Assembly: GCA_009599575.1 (NCBI GenBank)
Contig: VWND01000080.1
Location: 466,744 to 530,743, forward strand
Source of the DNA: Blumeriella jaapii
Taxonomy: Eukaryota; Ascomycota; Leotiomycetes; Helotiales; Drepanopezizaceae
DNA length: 64,000 nucleotides
Direction: 5' to 3'
The first letter of the stretch is position 1, and every line of letters begins with the position of its first letter. Below are positions 23,928-34,599 of this stretch, piece after piece. The notes under the pieces were generated by a model. That model saw nothing but the letters and a program-made list of their open reading frames with translations. It made no database searches and had not been told where the DNA came from. The position numbers and the translations under genes were made by a program.

Positions 23928-24453
23928 CTAATCCACCGATTTCAAGCTTGTGTACGGCAGAGCGGACGGGATGCCCAATTCCCCTGAATCTATGGTCGCA
24001 TGTGTCAACCGAGGCCGTTCGAGGAACTGTAAATCGATCACGTCGGGCCCAACAACGAATCTTGCGTTAGTGCACCGCGCCATGTACGGTATATACCACA
24101 TCGCCCGTCGTGAGCGCGAGTGCAGCGCGACGGAGCGACATCCCAAGCCCAAGAGCGGTACCAGGCGATGAGAAGGTGGGAAGATGGAATCAAGCCTGGT
24201 GCGAACCGGCCTTGACTTGGAGGCCTTGCGGGTGGGTGGTAAGCCGGCTGGTGAACAGAAGACTGGGTGCGGTGGATCTTCGCGCTCCTTGCGTTCGGGC
24301 TTCTCTGCCATCGCAGGCTCGACTATGCCTCCAACGCTTTTGGTTTGTAGAACGGTGCCAAATTCGGCCCATTTGGAAGTGGCTGTCTCGTACAGTGGGG
24401 CAGCCAAGCGGTCGAGGTGGGCTTTCAGGTAGCGCTTGAAGTCGGGGAAAAAG
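23928..24453 (-). other. Possible gene fragment or hypothetical coding region
   Basis: The minus strand is open from about 24,453 to the stop at 23,928-23,930. It contains a coding-like stretch FFPDFKRYLKAHLDRLAAPL then YETATSKWAEFGTV, followed by a basic, proline-rich part. There is no convincing start codon upstream of this stretch, and the frame is not supported by splice sites. I do not recognise the family. It could be a remnant of a degraded gene or a chance frame. Confidence 0.3.
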
Positions 24454-24815
24454 TAAGGATGTGTTGTGCAATAAGGGAAACGGATTCATCGCCCAGGATT
24501 TCCTTTGAAAATCTATAGTCGAGCTTAAAATATAGGCTTCATATTTGCTAATCTATCAAGCTGATACTTGAGCTTCCAGAAACAATCTCTTGTTTTTTTG
24601 GTTAACTGCGCTACACCTTTTACTAATGGCGAAATGCTATCTAACAATCTGGATTTCTCGGTAGTGGTCGTATCTGCCTGCGACTTTTGTGCTTTTTGCT
24701 CTCGATTGAGGCAATTTCACTACGCAATTGCTTCTGGTCATTGATTGGTTGGTTGCATCAGGACCGTATATTAAGTTGGGCAAGGTCGGTAAAAATTGTA
24801 TCAAAAAAAATTGGT

Positions 24816-25987
24816 TTAGAAACATAGAAAAGGTTGTGAAAGACATTGTCGAGAGGATAAAAAGAAGCAAAGGGAATTTGATTGCATCACAAAAAAATTC
24901 GATGTCCCTCCCGTCGATCCCTCCCTTCCTACTGTCCCTCCCTGATCTTTGACAAACTTCCATCTCAACCTAACCCTTAACCCCTTCTCCCATGCTCCGC
25001 CCCCGGTACCGCACCCTCGCGATCCTTTGTCTCGGCCGCAAACGAGCCCGTCAATCTCTCGCGGTCGCCCGTCGCGGCCACAGCCTGGTTCTTGGCCGTT
25101 CCCTCGCGCTGTTTGTTGAATGGGTTAGCATCGTTCGCTTATTCTCTCTTCCAATTTTCCGTCTTCCTCGTGTTATTTATATGTGTAGGTACTTTCGCGA
25201 ACATGTTTTCCGATGCTCTTTTCGCCTTCGCTTGTACGCTCTTTTTTCGGTGTTGAATCTTGGGCAGATATATCAAAATTGAAAGAGCATAAGTAAGAGA
25301 CAGAAAAGGACAGCTGGAAGTGAAAGCTTAAGAAGCGCATATTCAGGAGTCCACAAAACAAAAAAGAAATCGCCAAATGCAAGAGCCTCAGCCTTCCCAC
25401 TTCCCCATCTCCTCTCCAAATATCAAATTCCAACCCGGCTCCCGCTTCTCCAAAACCCTTCTTTACAAGCTTATCTCGAGAACGACCCAAACAAGCCGCC
25501 CCAAAAAAAGAGAGAAAGAAAAAGAAAAAGAGAAAGAGAAAGAGGAAGAGGAAGAAAAAGAAAAAGAAAAAGAGAAAGAAAAAGAAAAACAGAAAGAAAG
25601 AAAATTCCACTCACATCCCCCGCAAGCTCATCCACCGCGCCATTAATCTCGCCCCGGACCTTCTCCCCCAGGCCGTGGATGCCGGCCAACGCGCTCTTGA
25701 TGCCGCTGCTTGCTTTCGAGCCGGGTGTGTCGGCTCCGCTGATCTGGAGGAGGACGTTAAGAAGTCTCTTTTCGGGGGAGATGGGACGGGATGAGATGGG
25801 ACGGGATGGGATAAGGTGGATGTAGAAATGTATTGGTGTATTTGTTTCTCTTTGTGAAGGGAAGGTGAAGCGAAGGTGAAGCGAAGGTGATGAAAAGAAA
25901 AGAGCAACAGCATACCGTGGTCGTCGTCCCCAGCCGTTGTTCCTCCGTGCTCGACCCGTACCCAGTGCCAGTGCCAGCTTGTGCCAT
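24816..25987 (-). CDS. Conserved small fungal protein of unknown function, three exons (3' end uncertain)
   Basis: Exon 1 (25987-25916) encodes MAQAGTGTGYGSSTEEQRLG. Exon 2 (25743-25615) encodes ISGADTPGSKASSGIKSALA and GEKVRGEINGAVDELAGD. Exon 3 starts at 25108 after acceptor AACAAACAG and encodes REGTAKNQAVAATGDREIDG. Introns are 172 and 506 bp. The pattern of a Gly/Ser-rich start, a PGSKASSGIKxALAGIHGxGE core and an REGxAKNxA tail is familiar from small conserved proteins of filamentous fungi, but no function is known to me. There is no signal peptide or membrane segment. The frame runs on to a stop near 24,816, longer than I would expect, so the true end may be earlier. Intron 2 is swollen by a purine/pyrimidine repeat. 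Confidence 0.65.
25503..25604. repeat. Homopurine (GA)-rich tract inside an intron
   Basis: Positions 25,503-25,589 contain only A and G on the plus strand, and after one C the run continues to 25,604. It lies within intron 2 of the minus-strand gene at 24.8-26.0 kb, where it forms a very long pyrimidine tract. Confidence 0.9.
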
Positions 25988-26283
25988 TTTCCTTTCTTTC
26001 CTTCTTTTCTTTATCCTTTCTTTCTTTCCTTCCTCTCCGTGATCAAGTGTTCAAAACCCAATCCAGATAGGCCAAGAGCGGTATATTCATGTACATACAC
26101 ACCTTCAGAAACGGGAGCGGGGTGAAGAAAAGAGAAGAAGCGAAAAGAAAGAAAGAAAGAAAGAAAAGAAGAGAAAAGCCAAAACAAGGAAAGAGAGACG
26201 AGGTCAAGAAAGAGCAAGCGCGTTGACGTCACGACGCTCCGCTCACTTACTAACCCCAGGCTGGCTTACTGTACGTTACCTTA

Positions 26284-26453
26284 CATACAGTATGTAAATA
26301 CAGTATGTAAATACTGTATGTAAATACTGTATGTAAATACTGTATGTAAATACTGTATGTAAATACTGTATGTAAATACTGTATGTAAATACTGTATGTA
26401 AATACTGTATGTAAATACTGTATGTAAAAATACTGTATGTAAATACTGTATGT
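26284..26453. repeat. 13-bp tandem satellite, about 13 copies
   Basis: The unit TACTGTATGTAAA repeats almost perfectly. The first copies have TACAGTATGTAAA, which differs by the orientation of the near-palindromic core. One copy carries two extra A. Confidence 0.92.
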
Positions 26454-26460
26454 ACAGTAC

Positions 26461-27060
26461 TGTATTATACTGTACTGTGCTGTACCTCGGCTAATGGATG
26501 CTCGCTCAGTTCATGCTATGCTTCTCCAGTACAATACATATTGTATCTATCTTATCACGGTGCCTGGACAAACAACTAACTGTACACACAGTCTATACTA
26601 TACAATACAAAACAACATAATACAGTATATACATACTGTAAGTATCATACCATACATATAATACATACCTTACAAAACAAAACAGCCCAACCAAAAAAAA
26701 AAAAACCAAACAAACACAACAAAAACCAGCAATTCACAACCCACAACCCATACCAAGATCCCCCCCCCCCTTCTCCCCTCTCCTCTCATTCCCAAAGATG
26801 CAAACCCCAAAAAAGAGACAATACCACCACCACCACAACAACAACAACAACACCACCATTATCTAACCCCCCCCCCCAAAAATAAGGCATCGAAACAGCA
26901 CAGCACAGCACAGCACAACACAACACAGCACAACCTCCTTCCCAATCCTCCTCCCCAGTCCTCCCACCCTTACACCGTATATACGTACATACATATATAC
27001 ATAATACATACATATACACATATATATACATATATATACAACAGGTACAGTACAGTTGTA
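26461..27060. other. Low-complexity intergenic DNA
   Basis: ACAGT-type motifs, AC-rich stretches, poly-C runs near 26,761 and 26,868, a (CAGCA)n run near 26,897, and TACATATA-type repeats near 26,985-27,040. No gene. Confidence 0.7.
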
Positions 27061-27342
27061 CCTACAGTACCTACCTAAGTAACCATTGTAATCGGGGACT
27101 TGCTTAGGAGGGAAAGGGAATCGTCCTTCTTATCTTCATTCCCAACCCAAACAGCAACGACACATAACCATTATAATCAATATTATTATCAACATCATCG
27201 TTCAATATCAATCTCCCCTCCCCTCCCTTCCCTTTCCCCCTCCCCCCCCTCCCCCCCCCCCCCCCCCCCTTTTGATAAAAAAGAAAAACAGATCAAAATA
27301 CAATAATAAACAAACAAACAACCGTCGATTTCTCTTTCAAAC

Positions 27343-27371
27343 TTAACCCTAACCCAAACCCAAACCCAAAC
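27343..27371. repeat. Interstitial telomere-like block 1
   Basis: TTAACCCTAACCC followed by AAACCC units. TTAGGG is the common fungal telomere repeat; here only the first units are exact and the rest are the AACCCA variant. Confidence 0.65.
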
Positions 27372-27569
27372 TGCTTTAATACATAATATATAATCATATT
27401 CATAATCATCGTTATTATAATCAATTCTACTTTTTATTTAAATTTATATTTCTTTTTTAAAAAAAAAAAAAAAAAAAGCAGTTACGAGCGAGTAATAGGG
27501 AATCGTCCTTCTTATTTTTATTTCCAACCCAAACAGCAACGACACATAATCATTATTATCAATTTCCCC

Positions 27570-27570
<1 letters not shown>

Positions 27571-27623
<53 letters not shown>
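27571..27623. repeat. Poly-C run of 53 bases
   Basis: Uninterrupted C from 27,571 to 27,623. The equivalent position in unit 1 has only 19 C (27,251-27,269). Confidence 0.85.
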
Positions 27624-27692
27624 TTTTGATAAAAAAGCAAAACAGATCAAAATACAATAATAAACAAACAACCGTCGATTTCTCTTTCAAAC

Positions 27693-27740
27693 TTAACCCA
27701 AACCCAAACCCAAACCCAAACCCAAACCCAAGCCCAAACA
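27693..27740. repeat. Interstitial telomere-like block 2
   Basis: TTAACCC followed by six or more AAACCC-type units, in the second unit of the array. Confidence 0.65.
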
Positions 27741-28127
27741 GCTTTAATACATAATTATTATAATCATAATCATCGTTATTATAATCAATTTTACCCCCTT
27801 TTTTTTCTTTTTTTTTTTAAAAAAAAAAAAGAAGAAAAAAGCAGTTACGAGCGAATAATAGGGAATCGTTTTCTTTTTTTATCTTCTTTTCCATTTCCAA
27901 CCCGAACAGCAAGCCGCCCCTCGGGGTGCGAGGTCGACGACGACCTCGCGGGCTAGACTCAATACCTGTACGTGGTGCCTGGTACGAACCTTCCGCCCTT
28001 TCGATTGCAAGCGCTTTTTTCTTAAGGCAGAAAAGCGTTTTTGCATTCGAAAGATATCGGGAAAGCCAAAATTAAGCAATCGACACGTGGCGACTTCGAA
28101 AAGATTTTCCTTACCGGCGATCCGGGC

Positions 28128-28424
28128 TGTGACGATCTAATCAGTCGAAGGGCTGGAAGATCAGTCAACTGGTCGCCGTATTCATATAATATAAAAAACG
28201 AGCCTTTGGTTCTGTAACAAAGATATTCATTTAGAATCAACAACTGCAGAAGGCAGAAATTGCTAAAAAAAGAAAACCTTATATATATAAATAATTTCCA
28301 CAGTTAATAGAAAGACCCACCAGGAGACCAGGAAGCTTGCAAGTATACGTAGTTGCTAAAAAGCTTGCAGCTATACGTAATTGCTAGAGTAACACGAAAA
28401 GTAGCAACAGAATAAATCGTTATA
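28128..28424 (-). repeat. Chromovirus 1, 3' LTR (left)
   Basis: 297 bp, aligned over its full length with 34,303-34,599. Differences seen are transitions. Begins TGTGACGATC and ends TCGTTATA on the plus strand. Confidence 0.92.
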
Positions 28425-30788
28425 CTACCCCCCCGTCCGAAAAAAGCGCGCCTTCGAGCTTTTATCCATTGGTACGTCGCTATTCAAATAATCGTACGAA
28501 TCCAAACCTTCGGAATACGCTTTTAGCCAATCTACAAGTTTTGCAGAAGGACCGGAGAGCTTCTTATGCGCCAAATGGAAATCGCGCATTTTTAGGAAAG
28601 CGTATATAAAATTAAACGCGGAGTACTACGTAAGATTTTTATTTAAGTTTATTTAAAAAGCTTTATATTAAAAAGTTTTCCGCTGCATTCGATAAGCGAT
28701 TAATTTTTCGATTTCGTATTTAAGCTTATTAATTATATTAATAAATTTAAAGGCTGAATTAACCTGATTTGAAAGCGCGTCGTCAGCTGTTTTACGCAGT
28801 CGACTAGCGTGAAAAACTGGGTGTACGTTTATAATATTAAAAAAATCTAGCTTAAAAGCGTTGTCGAAAATTTTGGCTACAATTTTAAAAAAGCCGTTTA
28901 TAAAATTATCGAGCTTGCGAAAAGGCCGGAAGGTCGGAAATAGACGCATATCGAGCCATACGTAGTCGCCAACGTTAAAATCGATCGCGCGGCGAAACTT
29001 ATTCGTATTTTTTTTATTTTATCGTAAGCTTGTTAAAAATGCGATTTAGCGAAGTTTTAAGCGTCGTAATAGCGGCGAGCGTACGCACGAGCTTCGTTTG
29101 CGTTTAGCTTGTATAAAAAATTGAGAAAAAAGAAAATGTCGAGCTTTCAGTTTTAATTAATATAGGAAATGTAATCGTATATAATTTCAAAAGGTAAAAA
29201 GCCATTTAGATTTTCGTGGGAAAAAATCATTTAAGCGAAATCCATTATTAAAAGAAATTCGTTCCAATCGTTTTAATAAAAGTTTACGAAAAATCGAAAG
29301 CGTTTTTGCAAATATTGGTTGTAAATTTCGGTTTGACCGTCGGTTTCGGAATAAGCGGCTATCGAAAGCTTTAGTTGCGTATCGAATATTTTGTTTAATT
29401 CAGATCAGAAAATAAACTAATATTAAAGGCCACGATCGTTAATAATATTTTTTAAAAGACTAAAATATTTATATACGTGGAATATATATAATTTAGCGAA
29501 GCTTCGAGCGTCGATATTTTTGTGATAAAAGATCGAAATAGCTTGCTTAGAAAAGCGATTTATTATTACAAACACGTTATCGTAATCGTGTTTGTTTTTA
29601 TTAAAATTGCAAAAGTTTATTGTAACGTGCTTTCAAAAATGGTCAAAAACAGAAAAAGGCTAAAAAAGGCCGGGGCGCTTATTTTTTGAAATAAAACTCT
29701 TTTAATAAGCGTAGCAATTGCGATAGTATTGTTTTACGAAAACTGTTATACCTCGTTAATAATATTGGTTCGAAAGCAATTGCGTAGTTTTGCGAACGTT
29801 AAAATAAGCGGTAAAAATCTGGTCGTATATTTTTCGTACAAAGGCCAAACGAAAATAATCGACGTCTGATATTATCAGACGACCGTAATATAACAGCAGG
29901 TCGCGTTTAAGTATATACGAAAACGGAGTATTATTAGCGTCGTTTCTTTTCGTAGCGTTTCGTACAGCTTTTTTTCGAAAGGCTATTAGGCTGCTAGCTG
30001 TGCGATTAGCGTGGAAAAGCTGATCAACGACACGGAATGCGAAAAAGAAATTAGCTATTTCAACGATAAAAACAGCTGTTTCGAAGGCCGTAGAAGATCG
30101 AAGTTTTTTAATTAAAAAGCGATAATCGATTTGATCGGCTCGAAAAAGAGTTTGCAAGCGCTAAATGCGTTTAAAAAAGTTTTGACGGTCGAATTCGCTC
30201 GTACGACGTGTTAATGCGTTAGCCAAAAGGTTATGTTTGCCTAGTTTATACGTAATAAGAAAATTGTAATCGGCGAAAAGCTCGGCCCAGCGTGCTTATC
30301 GAGCGTAAAAGTTTGAAAATTATAAAATATTCCAAAGCTTTGTAATTAATAATAATTTTAATTTGATAAATTGAGTTAGTTAGTTTAGCACGAAAGTTGT
30401 TTAGAAATCTTACGATTGCAAATATTTTTTTGTCGTATACGACGTAATTTAGCTTTGCGAAGGCTATAGTTTTGTTAAAATAAGCGACTGAAAGCTAGTC
30501 GTCGCTATAAAATTGCGAAAGCATAAAAGCTATTACGCCGTCGAAAGCGTTAGTTTTTAATATGCAAAAAAGGTTTTGCTTGTAATATTGTAAAACTGGT
30601 GCAATAATAAAAGCTAGTATAAAAAGGTCGAAACTTTTCTGACATTTAAAAATAAAATTGAAAAAAACGTTAGCTTTGGTTAAATAAACTAAAAGCTTTG
30701 CAATTATATCGTAGTTTCGAATAAAACGTCGGTAAAAATTACAAAAACCAAAAAAGCTTTGTATATTTTTTATAATAGTAAAAGGCTT

Positions 30789-31394
30789 TTAATAAGCGAC
30801 TACGAAGACTTTTTCTAGGTCTACCTTTAAGTTTTTAGTCGAAATAATAAAATCTAGGTAACGGATTCGAATAACGTTAAATTCAAACTTTCGAATATCG
30901 GCCTGTAATTCAGCGTTAGCGAGCTTTTGAAGCATTTTGCGAACGTATATAGCGTATTTTAAAAAATCGAACGAGTAAATAAAAATATTATTCAGATATA
31001 TAATGCAAAAATCGTTTAAATAATCGAAAAAAACGTCGTTTATATAGCGTTGATAAATTGCGGATTTATTAATAAAGCCAAAAGATAGCATTTTGCATTT
31101 ATAAGCGCCGTAACGCGTACGAAACGTCGTCAGTTTTTTACTAGCGGGGTCTATTCGAATTTTGTAAAAAGCTTGACGAATATCGAGTTTCGTAAAAATT
31201 CGCGCTTTCGAGAAACGAGCAAGAGTTTTATCGATAAAAGAAAGGAAATAGCGATTTTTACGAATAATATTATTAAAAGCTCGATAATCGATATAAAAAC
31301 GCAATAAACCGTCGGGTTTTTTAGCGAAAAGCACTGGAGCAACGAAAAAAGCGGTGAAAAATTCGATAAAGCTTTTGTTAAAATTATTTTGCAA
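30789..31394 (-). pseudogene. Reverse transcriptase fragment of chromovirus 1
   Basis: 201 codons of the Ty3/gypsy reverse transcriptase palm and fingers: LLRFYIDYRAFNNIIRKNRY, ARIFTKLDIRQAFYKIRI, FGFINKSAIYQRYINDVF, and IIYLNNIFIYS. The last motif normally reads Y-x-D-D. Both catalytic Asp are Asn here, as expected for G-to-A change on the coding strand, so this copy is catalytically dead. Confidence 0.9.
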
Positions 31395-34302
31395 ATAAAT
31401 TTTAATAATCTCGAACTTTGAAATCGATATTTTATATAAAAAAGTATATTTCAGCTTTTTTTCATTTATAATAAGCTCGATCTTATGGTCGTAAGGCCGG
31501 TAAAAAGCTAGCTCGTTACTGGCGGCTTTAAAAAATACGTATTCGAAATTTTTATACTCCGGGAAGAAAAATTCGAAAAAAGATTCATTCGAAATTAGCT
31601 TTGCTAAGCTAGTTGAAAAAGTCGAAATCGATATTTTATTAGTCTTGAAACGTTCGAAAAGACTGTGAAATTAAATCTTGAGAAAAATGTTATACGTAAA
31701 ATCGTTTAATATTTTATCGATCTCGTATAGGAAGATTAAAAATATTTCAACTGCTTTTTTTCTGAAAATCAGCTTAAAAGCATATGTAATAATTTGACAG
31801 ATAAAAATTAAATAAGCAGTAGGTTGAGGGATTCGTTTTTAAACTGGTCGTTTAAAAAATTTAAAAGATGGCTTGTTTGAATTATCGATTATATTAAGCT
31901 AAAAGGCCATCGCGGCGAAAACTTTTCTTCGGTTTTTAATGTAACTGTTTTTTGTGGAACGAGAAAGCTGTTCTAACGAAAGGAAAAAAAAAGAAAAAGA
32001 AAAAAAAATAATAGAAAAGGAATCGGCAGCTTAGAAAGATAGTGTAATTTTATTAGCGTCGCTATCGAAATTGGCACCGCGAATAAAATTCGATTTTTTC
32101 GCGCTTCGCACAGCGTCGTAAATCTGCCATAATTAATTAAGGTTTTTATCACGTTTTACAGCGTCGTTTTAGTGGCGAAATTGAATTTTTCGAAGGTGCA
32201 AATAAAAGATTTTAATACAACGAGCGTAAAAGGCTATAAAAAGATAAAACTTCGGCTAATAAAGTTTGCGTTTATTACAATTTAATAAAATTTAATATTC
32301 GGCCAACCAAGCTTTTTCTAAAATCATACTATAATTTCCGAGGTTAGTAATCAAAAAAAAAGTAAACGATTGTATTCGGTTGTTAATAATAAAATTGAAA
32401 AGCGTAAAATATGTAATTAAATAGCTATAAGTTCTATTATACTTTTTTACAAAAAAAGAAGCCGGAAAAGGTTAAATCAAAAGTTTTAAAAAAAAAAAAA
32501 AGGATTTGATCAGCGCCGAATCGATTAACGCATAACCGTTCGCTTTAAAGTCGGCGAGCGCTTTTATTTTATACGAAAAGTTATTTTTAATAAATATAAC
32601 GGAAATTGTTAATAAATCGTTATTAAAAAGCTTTCGAACGTTAAAATAACGCATATCGCGTAATACGCTTAAAAAAAAGGTTTTGCTTAGGCCTGAGCGT
32701 TTTTCCGATTGGCGGGAAAGCTTTTAATTTCTTCGTATGCGTTTTAAAAGTTATTTGAAAAAGGGTTTTCGTTTTCACTACTATTATTAAAAAGCGAATT
32801 TTCGGCCGGCTCGATCTCGTTTATATTTACTAGCCTGAAAAAGCTTTTAGATGGAACCGAGGGTCGGCCCGTAAAAAGTTTTGCAAATTAGCTTTTTTGA
32901 ACTTTCTAGTATAAAATAGAGGACGAGCGTTGTCGTTGGTCCGATCGAAAAGAAAAAACGCCAAAAAGAGCGTTCTGGCGTAGAAAAAAAGAAAAAACAG
33001 CAAAAGGCTAAAAAAGAGCTTGTAAAGCATTTAAACGATTTTTATATGTACGATTTGACTTGTAGTACGCTTTGGTTAAAAACCTACCATTTTGATAAAA
33101 AGTAAACTTAATTAAAAAGCGATTCGCGTATAAAATTCGTTCAGCCAATTGATTTTGTTTTTTTTAGCGGACGGCGGTGAGCCAATTTTTGAAAATCGTT
33201 GTACGCGCCCATTCCAAGTGCAGCTTTTCTCGTAAACGCTTTGGTATTTTGTTTCGGAAAACGTTTCGAAGCTATTTGTCGGTTCGTATTTAAGCGTTCG
33301 CTGCGAAAATGGAAAATCGCAGGTAAAAGCGCCAAAAGTCGTCGTACGTATTTATTGCAAGCATTTTAAATTCGTTTTTCGCTTTTTAAACGTTTAAAAA
33401 ATCGGCCAGGAAATCGGCGACTTTTTTTATTAATTCTTCGGAAAATATAAAATCGAAACGGTTTAAAATACGCGGAGTTAAGAACTTTCTTGCTACGCTT
33501 TCGGTTTGATCGAATATATAATTTTTGCGAAATCGATCGCTAGCGAAATAATCGTGGTAAAGTTCGAAGTTGTCGAGAATTTTAGTCTTTTAATAACGTG
33601 CTTTGTAATTTTTATTATTATTTAATTTAAACTTAAGGTTCGGAACGCGCTTTATACGAGCTAATCGAGAATTAGCAGATAAATAGGAATTATAGCGTTT
33701 AAAAAGCGCGCTAAGATTTTGGCCGTTATAGAAAAATTTAAAAAAAGTTCGCGAAAAGCGTAAAGTTGATTTGCAACGTTTGTTGATTAAAATAAAACGT
33801 TGCAAAAAAGTGAAGCAGCAGATTCGCGATTGACAGAAGCACGTTCGATAGATTTTACTAAACGCTTTAATTGAAAGATCGGTCGCAATCGTATAATTTC
33901 TAAAAGTTGTCGTTTACGCTTTTGCGTTTTTTTTAATTGATTTTGCAAAAGTTTTAACTAAACGCTCTTAGCGCTAGGCTGCAAAAAAAAGATAGCAAGC
34001 GAAATAGTTAGCGCTCTGCCTTTTCTTTTGTTTTTTTTTCTTCGGGAAAAGAATTGTTTTTTAAAAGAAAAAGCTTTTGGGAGAGGCTGTTTTTTCGCTG
34101 ATTGAAAAGAGAAAGGTTGAAATATAATAGCAAAAGCTAAAAAGCTTTGCTAAAAAAGGAATCGTTAAACAGAAGCTATTTTTCGCGAAATGCGGAAATA
34201 AGCCTTTTTACGACCGGTCGATTATTTTGGTATAACCCGTAAAAAATTCGAAAGGAAAAATAGTTTACGCCGTCGCTAGCGTAAAAAAAGAGTTGTTGAT
34301 AA

Positions 34303-34599
34303 TATAACGATTTAATTAATCGAAGGGCTGGGAGATCAGTTAATTGATCGCCGTGTTTATATGATATAAAAAACGAGCTTTTGGTTTTGTAACAAAAATA
34401 TTCATTTAAAATTAATAACTGCGAAAAGCAGAAGTTGCTAAGAAAAAAGAGCTTTATATATATGAATAGTCTCCATAATTAATGGGAAGACCTACCAAAA
34501 GACCAGGGAGCTTGCAGGTATACGTAGTTGCTAAGGAGCTTGCAGCTATACGTAGTTGCTGGGGTGACACGAGAGGTGGCAACAGAGTGAATCGTTACA
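34303..34599 (-). repeat. Chromovirus 1, 5' LTR (right)
   Basis: 297 bp ending AATCGTTACA on the plus strand. It is the partner of the LTR at 28,128-28,424. The tRNA primer cannot be identified by eye. Confidence 0.92.

Larger units (their letters stand above)
27116..27912. repeat. Tandem array of about 370-bp telomere-like units
   Basis: Unit 1 (27,116-27,497) and unit 2 (27,498-27,860) each read: GGGAATCGT with CTTCTT, TTCCAACCCAAACAGCAACG, an ATC-rich part, a poly-C run, TTTTGATAAAAAAG, AACCGTCGATTTCTCTTTC, a C3-4A-rich telomere-like block, GCTTTAATACATAAT, and a poly-A run with GCAGTTACGAGCG. A third unit begins at 27,861 and is cut at 27,912 by a retroposon. Related sequence resumes at 35,397. 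The GTAACCATTGTAATC...GGGACTTGCTT block before unit 1 (27,078-27,105) recurs at 35,979-36,009. Confidence 0.85.
28128..34599 (-). mobile_element. Ty3/gypsy chromovirus 1, complete but RIP-mutated (6,472 bp)
   Basis: Two 297-bp LTRs (28,128-28,424 and 34,303-34,599) flank the element, with a 5-bp target duplication CGGGC at 28,123-28,127 and 34,600-34,604. The coding strand is minus. Gag-like frames lie near 32.8-33.4 kb, a protease motif near 32.5 kb (ALADSGANGYA-type, damaged), and reverse transcriptase at 30,789-31,394. An RNase H/integrase part lies near 29.7-30.2 kb and an integrase C-terminus (HPVFHASRLRKTADDAL) at 28,668-28,949. The final codons to a TAG at 28,427-28,425 are open (RDFHLAHKKL to FFRTGG), and their G-run doubles as the polypurine tract next to the 3' LTR. 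Numerous stops and D-to-N changes mean it cannot make a full polyprotein. Confidence 0.93.

Noticed and set aside
25377..25646. Lys/Glu-rich 89-codon frame
   Set aside because: It is the purine tract of an intron read in one frame.
27343..27740. Chromosome end (true telomere)
   Set aside because: Telomere-like units are few and degenerate, and gene-bearing sequence continues on both sides.
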